A DNA stretch of 23,414 nt from Smittium mucronatum (GCA_001953115.1 LSSL01007732.1:1-23414), one strand, 5' to 3'. Numbered from the stretch's first letter, positions 1 through 8,695 are shown. The notes: a model not told the origin generated them from the letters alone. Program-made: numbers and translations.

Positions 1-30
1 AAAAAAAAAAAAAAAAAAAAGGGAGGGGGG
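1..30. repeat. Poly-A run followed by GGGAGGGGGG
   Basis: Twenty A residues at the window edge are followed directly by a G tract interrupted by one A. The A run could be the tail of a retroposon lying to the left, but the edge cuts it off. The G tract is one of four similar ones in the window (see 12538, 15452 and 21631). Confidence 0.8.
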
Positions 31-65
31 CTATGATTATATTTTTTAGTATTACTCTGCATTGA

Positions 66-113
66 TTTGAAATCTGGAAGTCCAAAATTATATTGATGAC
101 CTTCGATTAATCG
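66..113 (+). repeat. Possible dispersed repeat, copy 1 (partner at 8836)
   Basis: TTTGAAATC at 66-74 and GACCTTCG at 98-105, followed by ATTAAT, recur in the same order at 8836-8886 with a slightly longer spacer. The segment ends in a 10-bp palindrome, CGATTAATCG (104-113). Similarity was judged by eye; it could be an old repeat or chance in AT-rich DNA. Confidence 0.3.
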
Positions 114-159
114 ATCAAAAAAAATCTTAGGTCCTAGCTTTGCCTGTTAAATTTTTTAA

Positions 160-173
160 TGCGATTTCTTATA
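160..173 (+). repeat. 14-bp direct repeat, left copy (target-site duplication)
   Basis: TGCGATTTCTTATA is repeated exactly at 330-343. The repeats bracket 156 bp that end in an A-rich tail on the minus strand, as expected of a target-site duplication made by target-primed reverse transcription. Confidence 0.7.
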
Positions 174-329
174 TATATATTTTTTAAGGGAAATTTATTT
201 TAAAGCTAATAAAAGGTTATAAAAACTGATTTAAAAAAATTAAAAAAAGTGAAAAAAATTCGAAAAAAATTCACCCAAATCCCCTCTGCTACTCTAGCAG
301 CTCCATACCTCGGGGGCATTGGTTCAAGG
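174..329 (-). mobile_element. 5'-truncated retroposon copy A
   Basis: Read on the minus strand, this 156-bp insert begins with a GC-richer head (329 to about 270). It continues through T-rich sequence to AATAAA (199-194), 8 nt of spacer, then AAAAAA and a short TA run. Exact 14-bp direct repeats flank it. Two blocks match the larger island at 16508-17134 on the same strand: CTTGAAnCAATGC (328-316 versus 16709-16697) and the stretch AGGTA..AGC..GCAGAGG (310-279 versus 16657-16626). Copy A lacks about 37 nt between these blocks. In one minus frame the second block reads PRYGAARVAEGI, against RRYAAGSPAEEL in the island, so this part may once have been coding. The 5' end appears truncated, as is usual for retroposons. 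The parent element is not identified. Confidence 0.6.
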
Positions 330-343
330 TGCGATTTCTTATA
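330..343 (+). repeat. 14-bp direct repeat, right copy (target-site duplication)
   Basis: This is an exact copy of TGCGATTTCTTATA at 160-173. The flanking bases differ on both sides, so the repeat ends sharply, as expected for a target-site duplication. Confidence 0.7.
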
Positions 344-1227
344 CGATAAAACATAAATCTTGTATGGTGTGTGTTGTGATATGACATTATATTTATATAA
401 TATATCCTCTAATAATAAATTCATTTAGTTATTTCTAAGCAACTTAATGAATTTTTAAAGTAATCAAAGTACTAATATTTTCTCATTTTTATAAAGATTT
501 TTTTTGAAAATATTTAGAAAATCACAAAATGATTCTTTCAGAACAAGAAATTGGATAGTTGACCATAAATTTTTTACTACTTCATATAAGAAACTTTTTG
601 AAGGGTTATTGGGACATTCAGGAGTACTTTATATTTTAATTGAGGACTGTTTTCAGTATAGTCGCACCTTTATGATGAAATTTTCAATACATGATTAAAC
701 CGCATACTAAGAATATTTAACAGTCTATGATATTTCTTTATTTGAATTTTAAAATTATTAATAAATAGCATTTCCTCGGGATTTTCCATTTCATTTAGAT
801 TTTTACTCGGTTAAATTTCAGGTTCAGTTGGTATCGTTTTTAATAAACTTAGTTTATCAAATGTGATTTTCTTATTTTTTGAGCGTATCTTAATACCAAA
901 AATATATAATTGCTATATAGTTGGTTAATTGGATAAGATGAAATTCGCCTGTTTTTACTTAATTTGGCTGATAATTGATCGATGAAGCTTACGTTAATCA
1001 GCTAACCAAAACACTTAAACCTGTAAAAAAATAAATCACCTTCGTGTAAAAATTAGCCTGAAAAAAACGCCAAAATAAACGTATTCGCCTATTGGATTGT
1101 CTTAAGAAGGCGTGAACTAATCTTGAGTGATTTATAATAAAAACAAAAAAATTAATTTTTTTGAAATAACCAATTATCGGGTTTCAAAACTATTCGCAAA
1201 TATAAACAATAATCTAAATACACCAAC
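344..1227. other. Upstream region of CWC22, no supported gene
   Basis: This is AT-rich DNA. A 64-codon open stretch at 504-698 (+) has only a TTG at its start and no recognisable domain; a good-looking acceptor (TTCTTTCAG, about 532-540) lies within it, so an exon cannot be excluded. The promoter and any 5' exon of CWC22 probably lie here, but no clear TATA box stands out above the background of TATA-like words. AGTTGGTTA at 920-928 is the inverted complement of TAACCAACT at 1231-1239. Confidence 0.5.
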
Positions 1228-1249
1228 TACTAACCAACTTGAAATTTAG
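1228..1249 (+). promoter_or_regulatory. Candidate branch point plus 3' splice acceptor upstream of CWC22
   Basis: TACTAAC (1228-1234) is the canonical strong branch-point sequence. It is followed 15-16 nt later by ATTTAG (AG at 1248-1249). This looks like the 3' end of a 5'-UTR intron, or a trans-splice acceptor, about 50 nt before the chosen ATG at 1299. I could not pick a matching 5' donor with confidence. Confidence 0.5.
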
Positions 1250-1298
1250 GGCCTGGTTAGTGTTAGTTATATTATCTGCCACGCAATCATCAACACAT

Positions 1299-4200
1299 AT
1301 GAATTCGCCCAATGCTCCAAAGATCGATGACTCTTACAAACATAAAAATCCGACTAACTCTCGGCACGAAGAAGACAAGGAGAACCTAGCTGAATGTAAT
1401 TCAGAAAAAGAAGATGGCCAAGAAAGTGAAAGCGATGTCATATCCAAAGCAAAGGAACATAGATCTGCTGTCGATTTTTATTCCGAATCCAAATATCTTT
1501 CATCGAGATACAAAAATATTGATGTCTCTAGTGATGATGTTCAAATTAAAGAAAAAAATCAGAGATCTCGTTCCAGATCTCGTTCAAATTCCGACAAAAG
1601 AAACAAATATTCCAAATCAAAATCGGATTCAGAGAATGAGTCATCTTCAAAGGCCCTAGAAAGATGCGATAAACGAGAGATTAATCCAGATTCTCTAAGA
1701 GGTGAATATGATCGTCACGGGAATCGTAAAACATTAATAAGTTTACATTCAGAAAATAGGAATGAAGATTACAAACCAAAAAAAGGGTTTAAAAGATCGA
1801 GATCTAATAGTCTTGAGCCAGATAGCAAACCAATCAAAAAATCTGAATTTTACAAACCAGTGGAAATCCCCAGTACTACCAGAATACCCAGGATTAACAA
1901 AAAGCCTGGTGGTGTTTACATACCACCTGCCAGAATGAGAGAAATGGAAGAACAGAAAGTTATCTCGGAACCTTTATCAGCTAAAAAGAAACACGAATTA
2001 GAAAAAAATCGTCAAAAAGAATACTGGGAGAAGCTTAAAAAAGGAGTTAGAGGTTTAGTAAACAAGGTTAACGTAACTAACATCAAAGAAATATCACATC
2101 AAATATTTGATCAAAATTTAATTCGTGGAAGAGGTTTATTCTGCAGGTACATTATCCGTGCTCAGTCCCAGTCCCAAACCTTCACTCCAGTTTATTCAGC
2201 CTTAGTTTCTGTAATAAATTCTAGGCTTCCAATTCTTGGTGAATTGCTTATAAATAGATTGGTTATTCAGTTCAGAAAAGCTTACCAGCGTGATGATAAA
2301 GCCAAGTGTTTGTCAACTACCCAATTCCTAGCTCATTTGACCAATCAGAGGATAGTTCATGAAATCTTAGCTTTTCAAATTCTTCAACTATTATTAGAAA
2401 ATCCTACTGATGACAGCGTGGAGATTGCTGTGGGTTTCATGAAGGAGGTTGGTTCTTTTTTAAGTGCACTTTCCCCAAAAGTCTTAAATGCAGTCATTGA
2501 GACTTTCAGATCTATTTTGCACGAAGCAGACATAGATAAAAGATCTCAGTATATGATTGAGGTCCTATTGCAAGTAAGACGAGAAGGATTTAAAGATAAT
2601 TTATCTATCCCAGATGGTCTAGATTTGGTTGATGAAGATGACCAAATCGTCCATGAGGTTAGTATTGAAGATGAATCTATAGAAGTTCATGATGAACTTG
2701 ACATTTTTAGATTTGACGATAACTTTCAAGAAAATGAGGACAAGTACAACTCTATTAAAATGGAAATAATTGGTGATTCCGACACTTCTGAAAGTGGATC
2801 TGAGGCTGGATCAGATGAAGACGATCTCTCTGAATCTGAGGAAGCCCCTACAGATAGCAAAGCTGGAACGACAACAATTATAAAGGATTTGACTGAGACT
2901 GAATTGTTAAACCTAAGAAAAACTATTTACCTTACAATAATGTCTAGCTTGGGTTTTGAAGAAGCATCCCATAAATTATTACGCATACAGATACCTGAAA
3001 ACGATTTGAAAGAACTGAGTGGCATGTTAATAGAATGTTGTTCTCAAGAGCGCGCATACAAATCTTTTTACGGTCTTGTTGGTGAAAGACTATGCAAAGT
3101 GAAGGATAGGTTGCGAGATGCATTTTGCTACTCGTTTGTCGATTGCTACGTTCACATACATCGTTACGAAACTAATCATATTAGACACATCGCCAGATTT
3201 TTTGGCCATTTACTTTCTTCTGGAGCCATACCATTCACAGTTTTTTCCTGTGTCACTTTGTCAGAGGAAGAAACCACTGCCTCTTCCCGTATCTTTCTAA
3301 AGATACTTATGCAAGATCTATCCGAATCTATGGGCCTGGATAGTTTGAATTCTGCACTGCACAACCCCGAATCCGAATTCGCTACATCCAAAATGTTTCC
3401 AACTGATTCAGCCAAAGATATCCGCTTCGCCATTAATTATTATACCAGTATTGGACTGGGTGCTTTAACAGAAAATCTGAGAAGTGTTTTAAGCAACTTA
3501 ACTCAGAATTCCTCAGGGATTCCCGATTCCAGCTCTGACTCAGAATCGGGTTCAGCTTCTGATTCAGACTCGGATTCGAACTCTAGTTCCGACTCTGCCT
3601 CTAGCTCTGGGTCTCTTTCGGACTCAGACTCAGACTCAGGCTCAGATTCAAGCTCAATTTCATCATCCATTTCGTCTAGATCGAGAAGCCGCAGTATGAA
3701 TAAAAGAACATCAGATTCTAAACTCAGAGAATCCAATAACTCTACCCATAAATCCATCTCCAGAAATAGATCTAACTCTCCTAAAGAAACTTTTAAAGAT
3801 AGGGAGAGAGGTTTGGGTAATGATTTCAGAAATGGTCGTATGTCCTACAACTCAAATAACAGGAAGCATTCGGAAAAACAACGTATGCAATCTCCTGGTG
3901 AATCCGATCTTAACGACAGACCGAATAATATCTACAACAGGCGTCGGGATAATCGCATGGAACCTCAGAATAGATCTCCCAACAATAGGGGACTATCTAG
4001 TACAAATCGTAGCAGAAGTAACAATCAATATCATAGTAATTCTGCGCTGGAACGGGGCTATTTTAAAAGAGAGTCCAATAGTAGAAAAGATGAAGATTTT
4101 ATGAAAAGACTTAGAGATAGAGATGTGCCATATTCAACGTCAAATAGAAGCATAAGCCCAATAAGACGTCAAGGTCAAGAGCCTAGGGAAGAAAAGTATA

Positions 4201-5018
4201 CAAATAATTCAAGAAGTATCGACTCAGGTAATTCCTCTTATAGATATCGGCGCAGGATTGACTCATCGGATAACAAAAATAAAAACCATTATAAAAATCG
4301 AGAGACTTCAAGAAAGGTTGACAGAGATGGAGATATGCATTACCATAGGGGTTTAGATGAGACAAAAGACGATGACAGACGATCAAATCGCACATCAAAA
4401 CTCGGAAAAAAACGAAGATCGAATAGCTATTCTAGCAAAAGGTCTGACATGTCAAATGATGGTGAACCTGGCTTAAAAAGAAATGTATCCAGAGGAAGTC
4501 AAAAAAGTACCAGTACTCATAGCATAGACTCTAAAGATGGTCGGATAACTAAGCCAATCACATCCAAGCCCATTTCACTGCTTGATCCTGTTAGTATAAG
4601 CCTCATCTGTAGACCAACGAGATCGAAGAGTAGAGCGGTTAATCAGGTAGAATCTAATTCTACTATTGATACCAAATCCTCTAAGGTCATCCCCATCAAT
4701 AGACAAACCAAATTAGCCAAGGTCCGCACTCCTAGCCACTCTTCAAATGAAAGGAGTGAATCTGAAACAGGGTCTGTTGGTAATGATAGGAAATCTCGTA
4801 ACAGATCGAAGACCACGCGCTCTTCTAAGAGATATAGCAGAGATAGGACAGATTTTCGCGAGGACGACAGATCACATAGAGAAAGAAGATATAGAAATAG
4901 TGGTGAGCAATACGAGTATCGAAGGTCTTCCAGGGTTAGGAAAGACTACAATAAGAGAAAACACTCTAGGGATGATAGATCACAAAGAAGAAGCAGCAGA
5001 GCTGAATATAGGAGATAA
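1299..5018 (+). CDS. CWC22: Pre-mRNA-splicing factor CWC22 homologue
   Basis: This gene encodes a nuclear spliceosome component. In the family, CWC22 acts around the first catalytic step and recruits eIF4A3 to begin exon-junction-complex assembly. The ATG at 1299 gives 1239 aa; the frame stays open to a TTG at 1239, but that extension is hydrophobic, unlike the family, and overlaps the candidate acceptor. Domains in order: a low-complexity Arg/Ser/Lys N-terminus; the signature GGVYIPPARMREM (204-216); a MIF4G domain (about 241-435) with NVTNI, LIRGRGL and PTDDSVEIAVGF (369-380); an acidic linker; and an MA3 domain (about 539-655) starting LRKTIYLTIMSSLGFEE. RFAINYYTSIGLGALTE (about 709-725) is strongly conserved. 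It is followed by a Ser/Asp tract (about 745-795) and a 440-residue basic, RS-like tail. The human protein is about 908 aa, so the tail is long. The whole gene is one open frame without introns. It converges on the PAQR gene. Confidence 0.95.
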   Translation: MNSPNAPKIDDSYKHKNPTNSRHEEDKENLAECNSEKEDGQESESDVISKAKEHRSAVDFYSESKYLSSRYKNIDVSSDDVQIKEKNQRSRSRSRSNSDKRNKYSKSKSDSENESSSKALERCDKREINPDSLRGEYDRHGNRKTLISLHSENRNEDYKPKKGFKRSRSNSLEPDSKPIKKSEFYKPVEIPSTTRIPRINKKPGGVYIPPARMREMEEQKVISEPLSAKKKHELEKNRQKEYWEKLKKGVRGLVNKVNVTNIKEISHQIFDQNLIRGRGLFCRYIIRAQSQSQTFTPVYSALVSVINSRLPILGELLINRLVIQFRKAYQRDDKAKCLSTTQFLAHLTNQRIVHEILAFQILQLLLENPTDDSVEIAVGFMKEVGSFLSALSPKVLNAVIETFRSILHEADIDKRSQYMIEVLLQVRREGFKDNLSIPDGLDLVDEDDQIVHEVSIEDESIEVHDELDIFRFDDNFQENEDKYNSIKMEIIGDSDTSESGSEAGSDEDDLSESEEAPTDSKAGTTTIIKDLTETELLNLRKTIYLTIMSSLGFEEASHKLLRIQIPENDLKELSGMLIECCSQERAYKSFYGLVGERLCKVKDRLRDAFCYSFVDCYVHIHRYETNHIRHIARFFGHLLSSGAIPFTVFSCVTLSEEETTASSRIFLKILMQDLSESMGLDSLNSALHNPESEFATSKMFPTDSAKDIRFAINYYTSIGLGALTENLRSVLSNLTQNSSGIPDSSSDSESGSASDSDSDSNSSSDSASSSGSLSDSDSDSGSDSSSISSSISSRSRSRSMNKRTSDSKLRESNNSTHKSISRNRSNSPKETFKDRERGLGNDFRNGRMSYNSNNRKHSEKQRMQSPGESDLNDRPNNIYNRRRDNRMEPQNRSPNNRGLSSTNRSRSNNQYHSNSALERGYFKRESNSRKDEDFMKRLRDRDVPYSTSNRSISPIRRQGQEPREEKYTNNSRSIDSGNSSYRYRRRIDSSDNKNKNHYKNRETSRKVDRDGDMHYHRGLDETKDDDRRSNRTSKLGKKRRSNSYSSKRSDMSNDGEPGLKRNVSRGSQKSTSTHSIDSKDGRITKPITSKPISLLDPVSISLICRPTRSKSRAVNQVESNSTIDTKSSKVIPINRQTKLAKVRTPSHSSNERSESETGSVGNDRKSRNRSKTTRSSKRYSRDRTDFREDDRSHRERRYRNSGEQYEYRRSSRVRKDYNKRKHSRDDRSQRRSSRAEYRR

Positions 5019-5156
5019 AATCACCTAATGGCAAAGATAATATATATTTTTTTATGTTTATGTGCCCATATATAATTTTGAATTATAGACTTCAGACGAA
5101 ACTGATTTAGCTCTTTCGTCTCCATGTATGTTAAGCGCTTCGATTTGCTAAATATT

Positions 5157-5162
5157 AATAAA
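5157..5162 (+). terminator. Candidate polyadenylation signal of CWC22
   Basis: AATAAA lies 139 nt after the CWC22 stop and is followed by T-rich sequence. It is the first canonical hexamer downstream on this strand. Such words are common in AT-rich DNA, so the assignment rests on position. Confidence 0.45.
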
Positions 5163-5284
5163 TTCATTTGTCAATTTCAACAATTTAGTCAATATAGTGT
5201 TAATTTTTTAAGTTGAAATCATGGTAGCATAAATATTGGTTATGGAAATGGCACTAAATAGCCCACTGGCGACAAAAGAATTGT

Positions 5285-5307
5285 AATCTCTAGTTAAAGT
5301 AGAGATT
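5285..5307. repeat. Perfect 7-bp inverted repeat between convergent genes
   Basis: AATCTCT (5285-5291) and AGAGATT (5301-5307) are exact complements around a 9-nt loop, 267 nt past the CWC22 stop. This could be a 3'-UTR stem-loop or coincidence. Confidence 0.4.
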
Positions 5308-5791
5308 TCATTTATATAATGTCAATTTAAACATTTTGGTTAAAGCCAATAAGTATTGTTTCAGAGAAGTCTAGATTGGTTTAATCCGAATTTGCGAATG
5401 TAATAACCTACTAAAAAAATATTAAAAAAAGAATAATATTGCTAGATCAGCTCGGGCCTGCTTGAGCAGGATAGTTAAAACGTCCCTCAAAAATATGGGG
5501 TGGCATTAGGTTAATATACAAAGGTATTAAATAGCGAAGAAAAAGGGCTTGCATTTTTAAAAAAATGAGAGTAAGAAATAAAGATGCTATGGGTAGAGTA
5601 AGTGAAGTAAAAAAGATCTAAAAGTATATTGGGAAATTTGGGGGTGGAAGATCGGGCTGAAAGAAGGAGAAAGTAAAAAGACCGTTTTATAGATGAGCAT
5701 ACCCTGAAGCTGTAAGACGAAGGCAAGAAAAGGAAAGGCAAAGTGGAAGAAAGTTTGTATTTTTGCTTATAAAAGGCTCGATCCAATGGAA

Positions 5792-6832
5792 TTAGATGAC
5801 AGGACAAATTGGAGCAAAGTTATGAGTCCAGTGGAGCGCATTGATTACACCAAAGTAATGGAAAGCAGCGGCAAACACAACAAAGAAATGAAAGATCTGA
5901 TGGGAGTGAAAAAAAATATCGAATTTTCCGGGGAACCAGCGTTCTGGGATGCGGGAACCGTAGATTAAGACGCCAATGAAATAGAAGAGAGCCATGGGAC
6001 CGAGGTACTGCAGTTGAAGAGATTTTATTGTATGGTTTAAACCAAAACTGATGGTTGAATGGATTAGGGGTATTATGCCGGACATAGCCATACATAGGAA
6101 AGTGGAAGCACGGACAGAGATCCATTCAGGCTCGGAGAATTTTGGAGTCATGACAAATACACCAGTTATTATACCAAAAAGAACCATCATGGATATGTAT
6201 AAGGTTTTTAGGATATTGTGACAGTAGAAAGCATAGAAGAAGGCGGGGACACATGAACCAACAATGAGGAGGATTATACCAATATAATCGCATTTAATGA
6301 AACTATTAGCTACATTTTCGCTGTGGCACATGAATAAATGGTAGAACGATGATAGCGACAAGCAGATAACAGCTCCAGCTAGAAATATGTAGGTGACTAA
6401 GATGTCATAAAATGATATGGTTTTAATAGAAGGGAAAACAAAGATAGAGGTGACGAACATCAATACTATAAAGAGAAAGACACCGATGAGATGGGACCAA
6501 ACATTGAAAAACTCGTTGTGAAGATAGCCTAAGGAGTGGAAACAATTTATAAAAGACTCATTCGGTTTTCGATATCCGGACCTTATATAAACGTTATCCT
6601 GCATCCAACTAGGAAGTTCATTCCAAGATATAGTTAAATCCTTTGCCGTTTTATCATTTTTAGAGTGAATGGCTCTTGCTGCCTTCTTCTTCTCGGCTAA
6701 TAGACCAGAGGAGACGGAAATAGGGCTCTTAGAACAGACATTTTTGTTTCTAAATTTGGATCGTGAATTTTTTTTATCTTGTGGGGTTGGTGTTGTTCGT
6801 GAATTAGAGCTAGCTCTTGGAGGACCAGACAT
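5792..6832 (-). CDS. PAQR family (adiponectin receptor / Izh / hemolysin III-like) membrane protein
   Basis: This is a 346-aa seven-pass membrane protein. Animal adiponectin receptors in this family are zinc-dependent ceramidase-like receptors, and fungal Izh proteins affect zinc and lipid homeostasis. The first 65 residues are Ser/Lys/Arg-rich and presumably cytosolic. Next come WNELPSWMQDNVYIRSGYR (70-88), HNEFFNVWSHLIG (105-117) entering the first membrane segment, SSFYH (161-165), and CDYIGI with Asp182. The last part has IPERWFPGKFDI (295-306) and HSHQIFH (309-315). His165, His311 and His315 fit the family zinc site, and Asp182 the conserved acid. HNEFFN departs from the usual HNET.N. 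Length is normal and the ATG (AAAATGTC) has A at -3. There is no intron. The RIPERWFPGKFDI run and the short C-terminal tail with its CP resemble fungal members. The exact ligand or substrate cannot be read from sequence. Confidence 0.93.
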   Translation of the reverse strand: MSGPPRASSNSRTTPTPQDKKNSRSKFRNKNVCSKSPISVSSGLLAEKKKAARAIHSKNDKTAKDLTISWNELPSWMQDNVYIRSGYRKPNESFINCFHSLGYLHNEFFNVWSHLIGVFLFIVLMFVTSIFVFPSIKTISFYDILVTYIFLAGAVICLSLSSFYHLFMCHSENVANSFIKCDYIGIILLIVGSCVPAFFYAFYCHNILKTLYISMMVLFGIITGVFVMTPKFSEPEWISVRASTFLCMAMSGIIPLIHSTISFGLNHTIKSLQLQYLGPMALFYFIGVLIYGSRIPERWFPGKFDIFFHSHQIFHFFVVFAAAFHYFGVINALHWTHNFAPICPVI

Positions 6833-7182
6833 TTTATATTATTATATTTTGAGATATTGTCGAGTTATTATATAAGCTGATATTTAAATTGAAAATACTA
6901 AATTATTTTAAATGAAATTTATATGTATATATCGGAGCTAGAATTTAGCTAACCGTAATAAATTAGTTAAAATTAGCGCTCATAAGAATTTCAATAAAGG
7001 ATGCTTTTTTATATGATGGGGGTTGGAAATGCTTAAATTATTTTTTGTTCTATTGACAACATAGATATGGTGAATACAGGGGGTGCGGTACTATATCCGA
7101 TACTCATACCACACGAGAGAATGGGTTGGGTGAGAGATGTCGATCACTAAATCAACAAAAAATACCCCTTATGGGACTGCTA
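6833..7182. other. PAQR 5' flank
   Basis: This AT-rich region upstream of the PAQR start (minus strand) should contain its promoter; several TATA-like words occur without one standing out. From about 7080 the base composition becomes distinctly richer in G+C, leading into the possible gene remnant at 7183. An isolated GLGE-like word near 7125 is too weak to assign. Confidence 0.4.
6949..6970 (-). promoter_or_regulatory. Candidate branch point and acceptor upstream of PAQR
   Basis: On the minus strand TTAACTAATT (6970-6961) is followed by TTATTACGGTTAG, with AG at 6950-6949, about 117 nt upstream of the PAQR ATG. The spacing mimics the TACTAAC/ATTTAG pair before CWC22, but the branch word is less perfect. 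It may mark a 5'-UTR intron or trans-splice site. Confidence 0.25.
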
Positions 7183-7614
7183 AATAAATCGATTTGGCCC
7201 GCCACTGGAATCTTCCACTATGGGCAAAATGAAACTGTCCCGAAATTTGATATCGGACATTTTCCGGTACATCTGCACCTTTGCCTGGCAAATTTATATC
7301 TACTACCATCCTAACGGCGAGATGTACAAAGCCGCTTTAATAATAGGTTCAAACATTTTTATATTTATAAGCATGAATGGCTAAAAAGAGCTAATACTTG
7401 TTTTGAGCCACGAAGACCTTGTTCTTCTCGCACTTTTTCTGTTTATCCATTGGTATTATTTTTGGCTTTGTTTTCGCTGGTTATTTTTGCACCTGACATT
7501 TTAACCAATAAAAATAAAGAGATATTATTTTTGTTCCTGAATATTTATCTTGCGCAATTTGAGAGTTTACCAATCCTATTTGGGTCACAAACCTTAATTA
7601 TGATCATCCAATAA
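7183..7614 (+). pseudogene. Possible decayed CDP-alcohol phosphotransferase (EPT/CEPT-like) fragment
   Basis: This GC-richer patch has protein-like text split over two plus frames. One frame reads WPATGIF...PKFDIG (7183-7257). Another reads YICTFAWQIYIYYHPNGEMY followed by KAALIIG (to 7348). The first frame, after a stop, then gives 99 open codons from 7315 to a stop at 7612-7614, including KHEWLKRANT, YPLVLFLALFSLVIFAPDIL and NKEILFLFLN. From memory of the family, ethanolaminephosphotransferases have WEKYNTG..YDIS, then AW, IIG at the same 18-residue spacing from AW, an N-T..K segment, and a hydrophobic stretch ending SP.DIL. Order and several spacings agree. The catalytic DG..AR...G...D motif was not found in place. 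Open stretches of this length also occur by chance, and a minus frame here also reads for about 48 codons. This is an inference only. Confidence 0.28.
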
Positions 7615-8695
7615 AAAATATACGCTATCGATTTTTCAAAGAGACCTTAACGATTGTCCCTTGATCCCATCATTACTCAATCGATTAATATTTTTCAAAA
7701 TCGTAACAACGAAGATGATATGACTGAAGGAGTCCGATTATGAATTAGAATGGTATTAATATGAATACAATTGGCCCACTATCTTACAATTTTGTGTTCT
7801 CATTAGCCATATCAAAGGCAGAGCTTTTTTTACTAACTGGCAGATTCTTTGATGAAGCGGAAGCTTTGCTTGAGTCTATTTTTTATTTCCTTTTTTGGAT
7901 TTATTGAATTAAATATAGAAACAGTCAGATCTTTGTAATAGAATAATAAAAATAATTTTATGTTCTAAATTTGAACAATTTATGAATATATTGATCCAAT
8001 AAATTATATCGTGATTAACTGCTAATGAAAGCACAGAAAACAAGTGCCTTGTGTACCGAATAACCTCCCAACCATAAATGCACCAATTCTCCGACTATCT
8101 CTTATTTGAAAAATCAAGAATTTCTATTTGTTGATTTTGTAAAATTTCACACAAATAAATCAAAGGGTTGAGCTATTTTTTTGTGAAATGGAATATTATT
8201 GGTTGATAAATTTATGAAAAATAATTTAAAAGGGCTTGAAATTTTTTGTGAAGGCCCATGATAATGAAGGCTTGAGTTGGTTAGCCTATTAAACACTGAT
8301 CATTTTCCGTTTTGTGTTTGTCCCTAATAATGCTTGAAACTAACATTAGTTTTTATGGCATATTTTGCATTATATAATTCATAATAGGAATATTTCCCAA
8401 TGTGCTCAAAGAAATATAATACGTGCTATTTATTTTTGATGTAATAAAAAATTATATTTCTTAATTTGTAATATAAAAATGCCAAATATCTAGAAATACA
8501 AATGGCAGAGATTAGTGCTTATCTATCCGGAATCTCCATGCATGAGCCATTATTACCAAACATAGCTCTATCGCCTCAGTAGATGCATTCTCCTAGGCTT
8601 TTTTATTTTGTCTAATATTAGTCGCGCTATTACCACTCAGAAATTAATAAGCTATACTAATAATTCCAATATTATGATTTAATTTTTATTTGTAG

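Larger units (their letters stand above)
5019..5791. other. Convergent intergenic region (3' UTRs of CWC22 and PAQR)
   Basis: No gene is visible. From about 5540 to 5780 the + strand is strikingly purine-rich, so the - strand transcript leaving PAQR would be pyrimidine-rich. The small hairpin CCTGC-ttga-GCAGG lies in a GC-richer patch at about 5455-5470. I found no AATAAA on the minus strand just downstream of PAQR. Confidence 0.5.

Noticed and set aside
206..424. 72-codon minus-strand frame
   Set aside because: It starts with TTG and runs across a retroposon insertion and both flanking regions, including one target-site repeat; it is not a gene, though its middle may be old element coding sequence.
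504..698. 64-codon plus-strand frame upstream of CWC22
   Set aside because: No ATG near the start, no domain, and its length is within chance for this composition; kept only as a note in the intergenic entry.
1239..1298. N-terminal extension of CWC22 from a TTG
   Set aside because: Non-ATG start, hydrophobic segment unlike the family, and it overlaps a candidate splice acceptor; ATG at 1299 preferred.
3176..3757. Minus-strand frames inside CWC22 (3176-3433, 3503-3757)
   Set aside because: They are antisense shadows; the second is the complement of the Ser/Asp-coding tract, which yields an artificial Glu/Ser repeat.
5511..5807. 98-codon minus-strand frame overlapping the PAQR end
   Set aside because: Reads Ser/Phe/Tyr-rich low-complexity text because the strand is pyrimidine-rich; no domain, and it overlaps the end of PAQR in another frame.
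7183..7330. Minus-strand open stretch of about 48 codons opposite the phosphotransferase-like remnant
   Set aside because: Reads smoothly, but no family is recognised and the plus strand gives a better match in order to a known one; it could still be the true coding strand if the remnant is misassigned.
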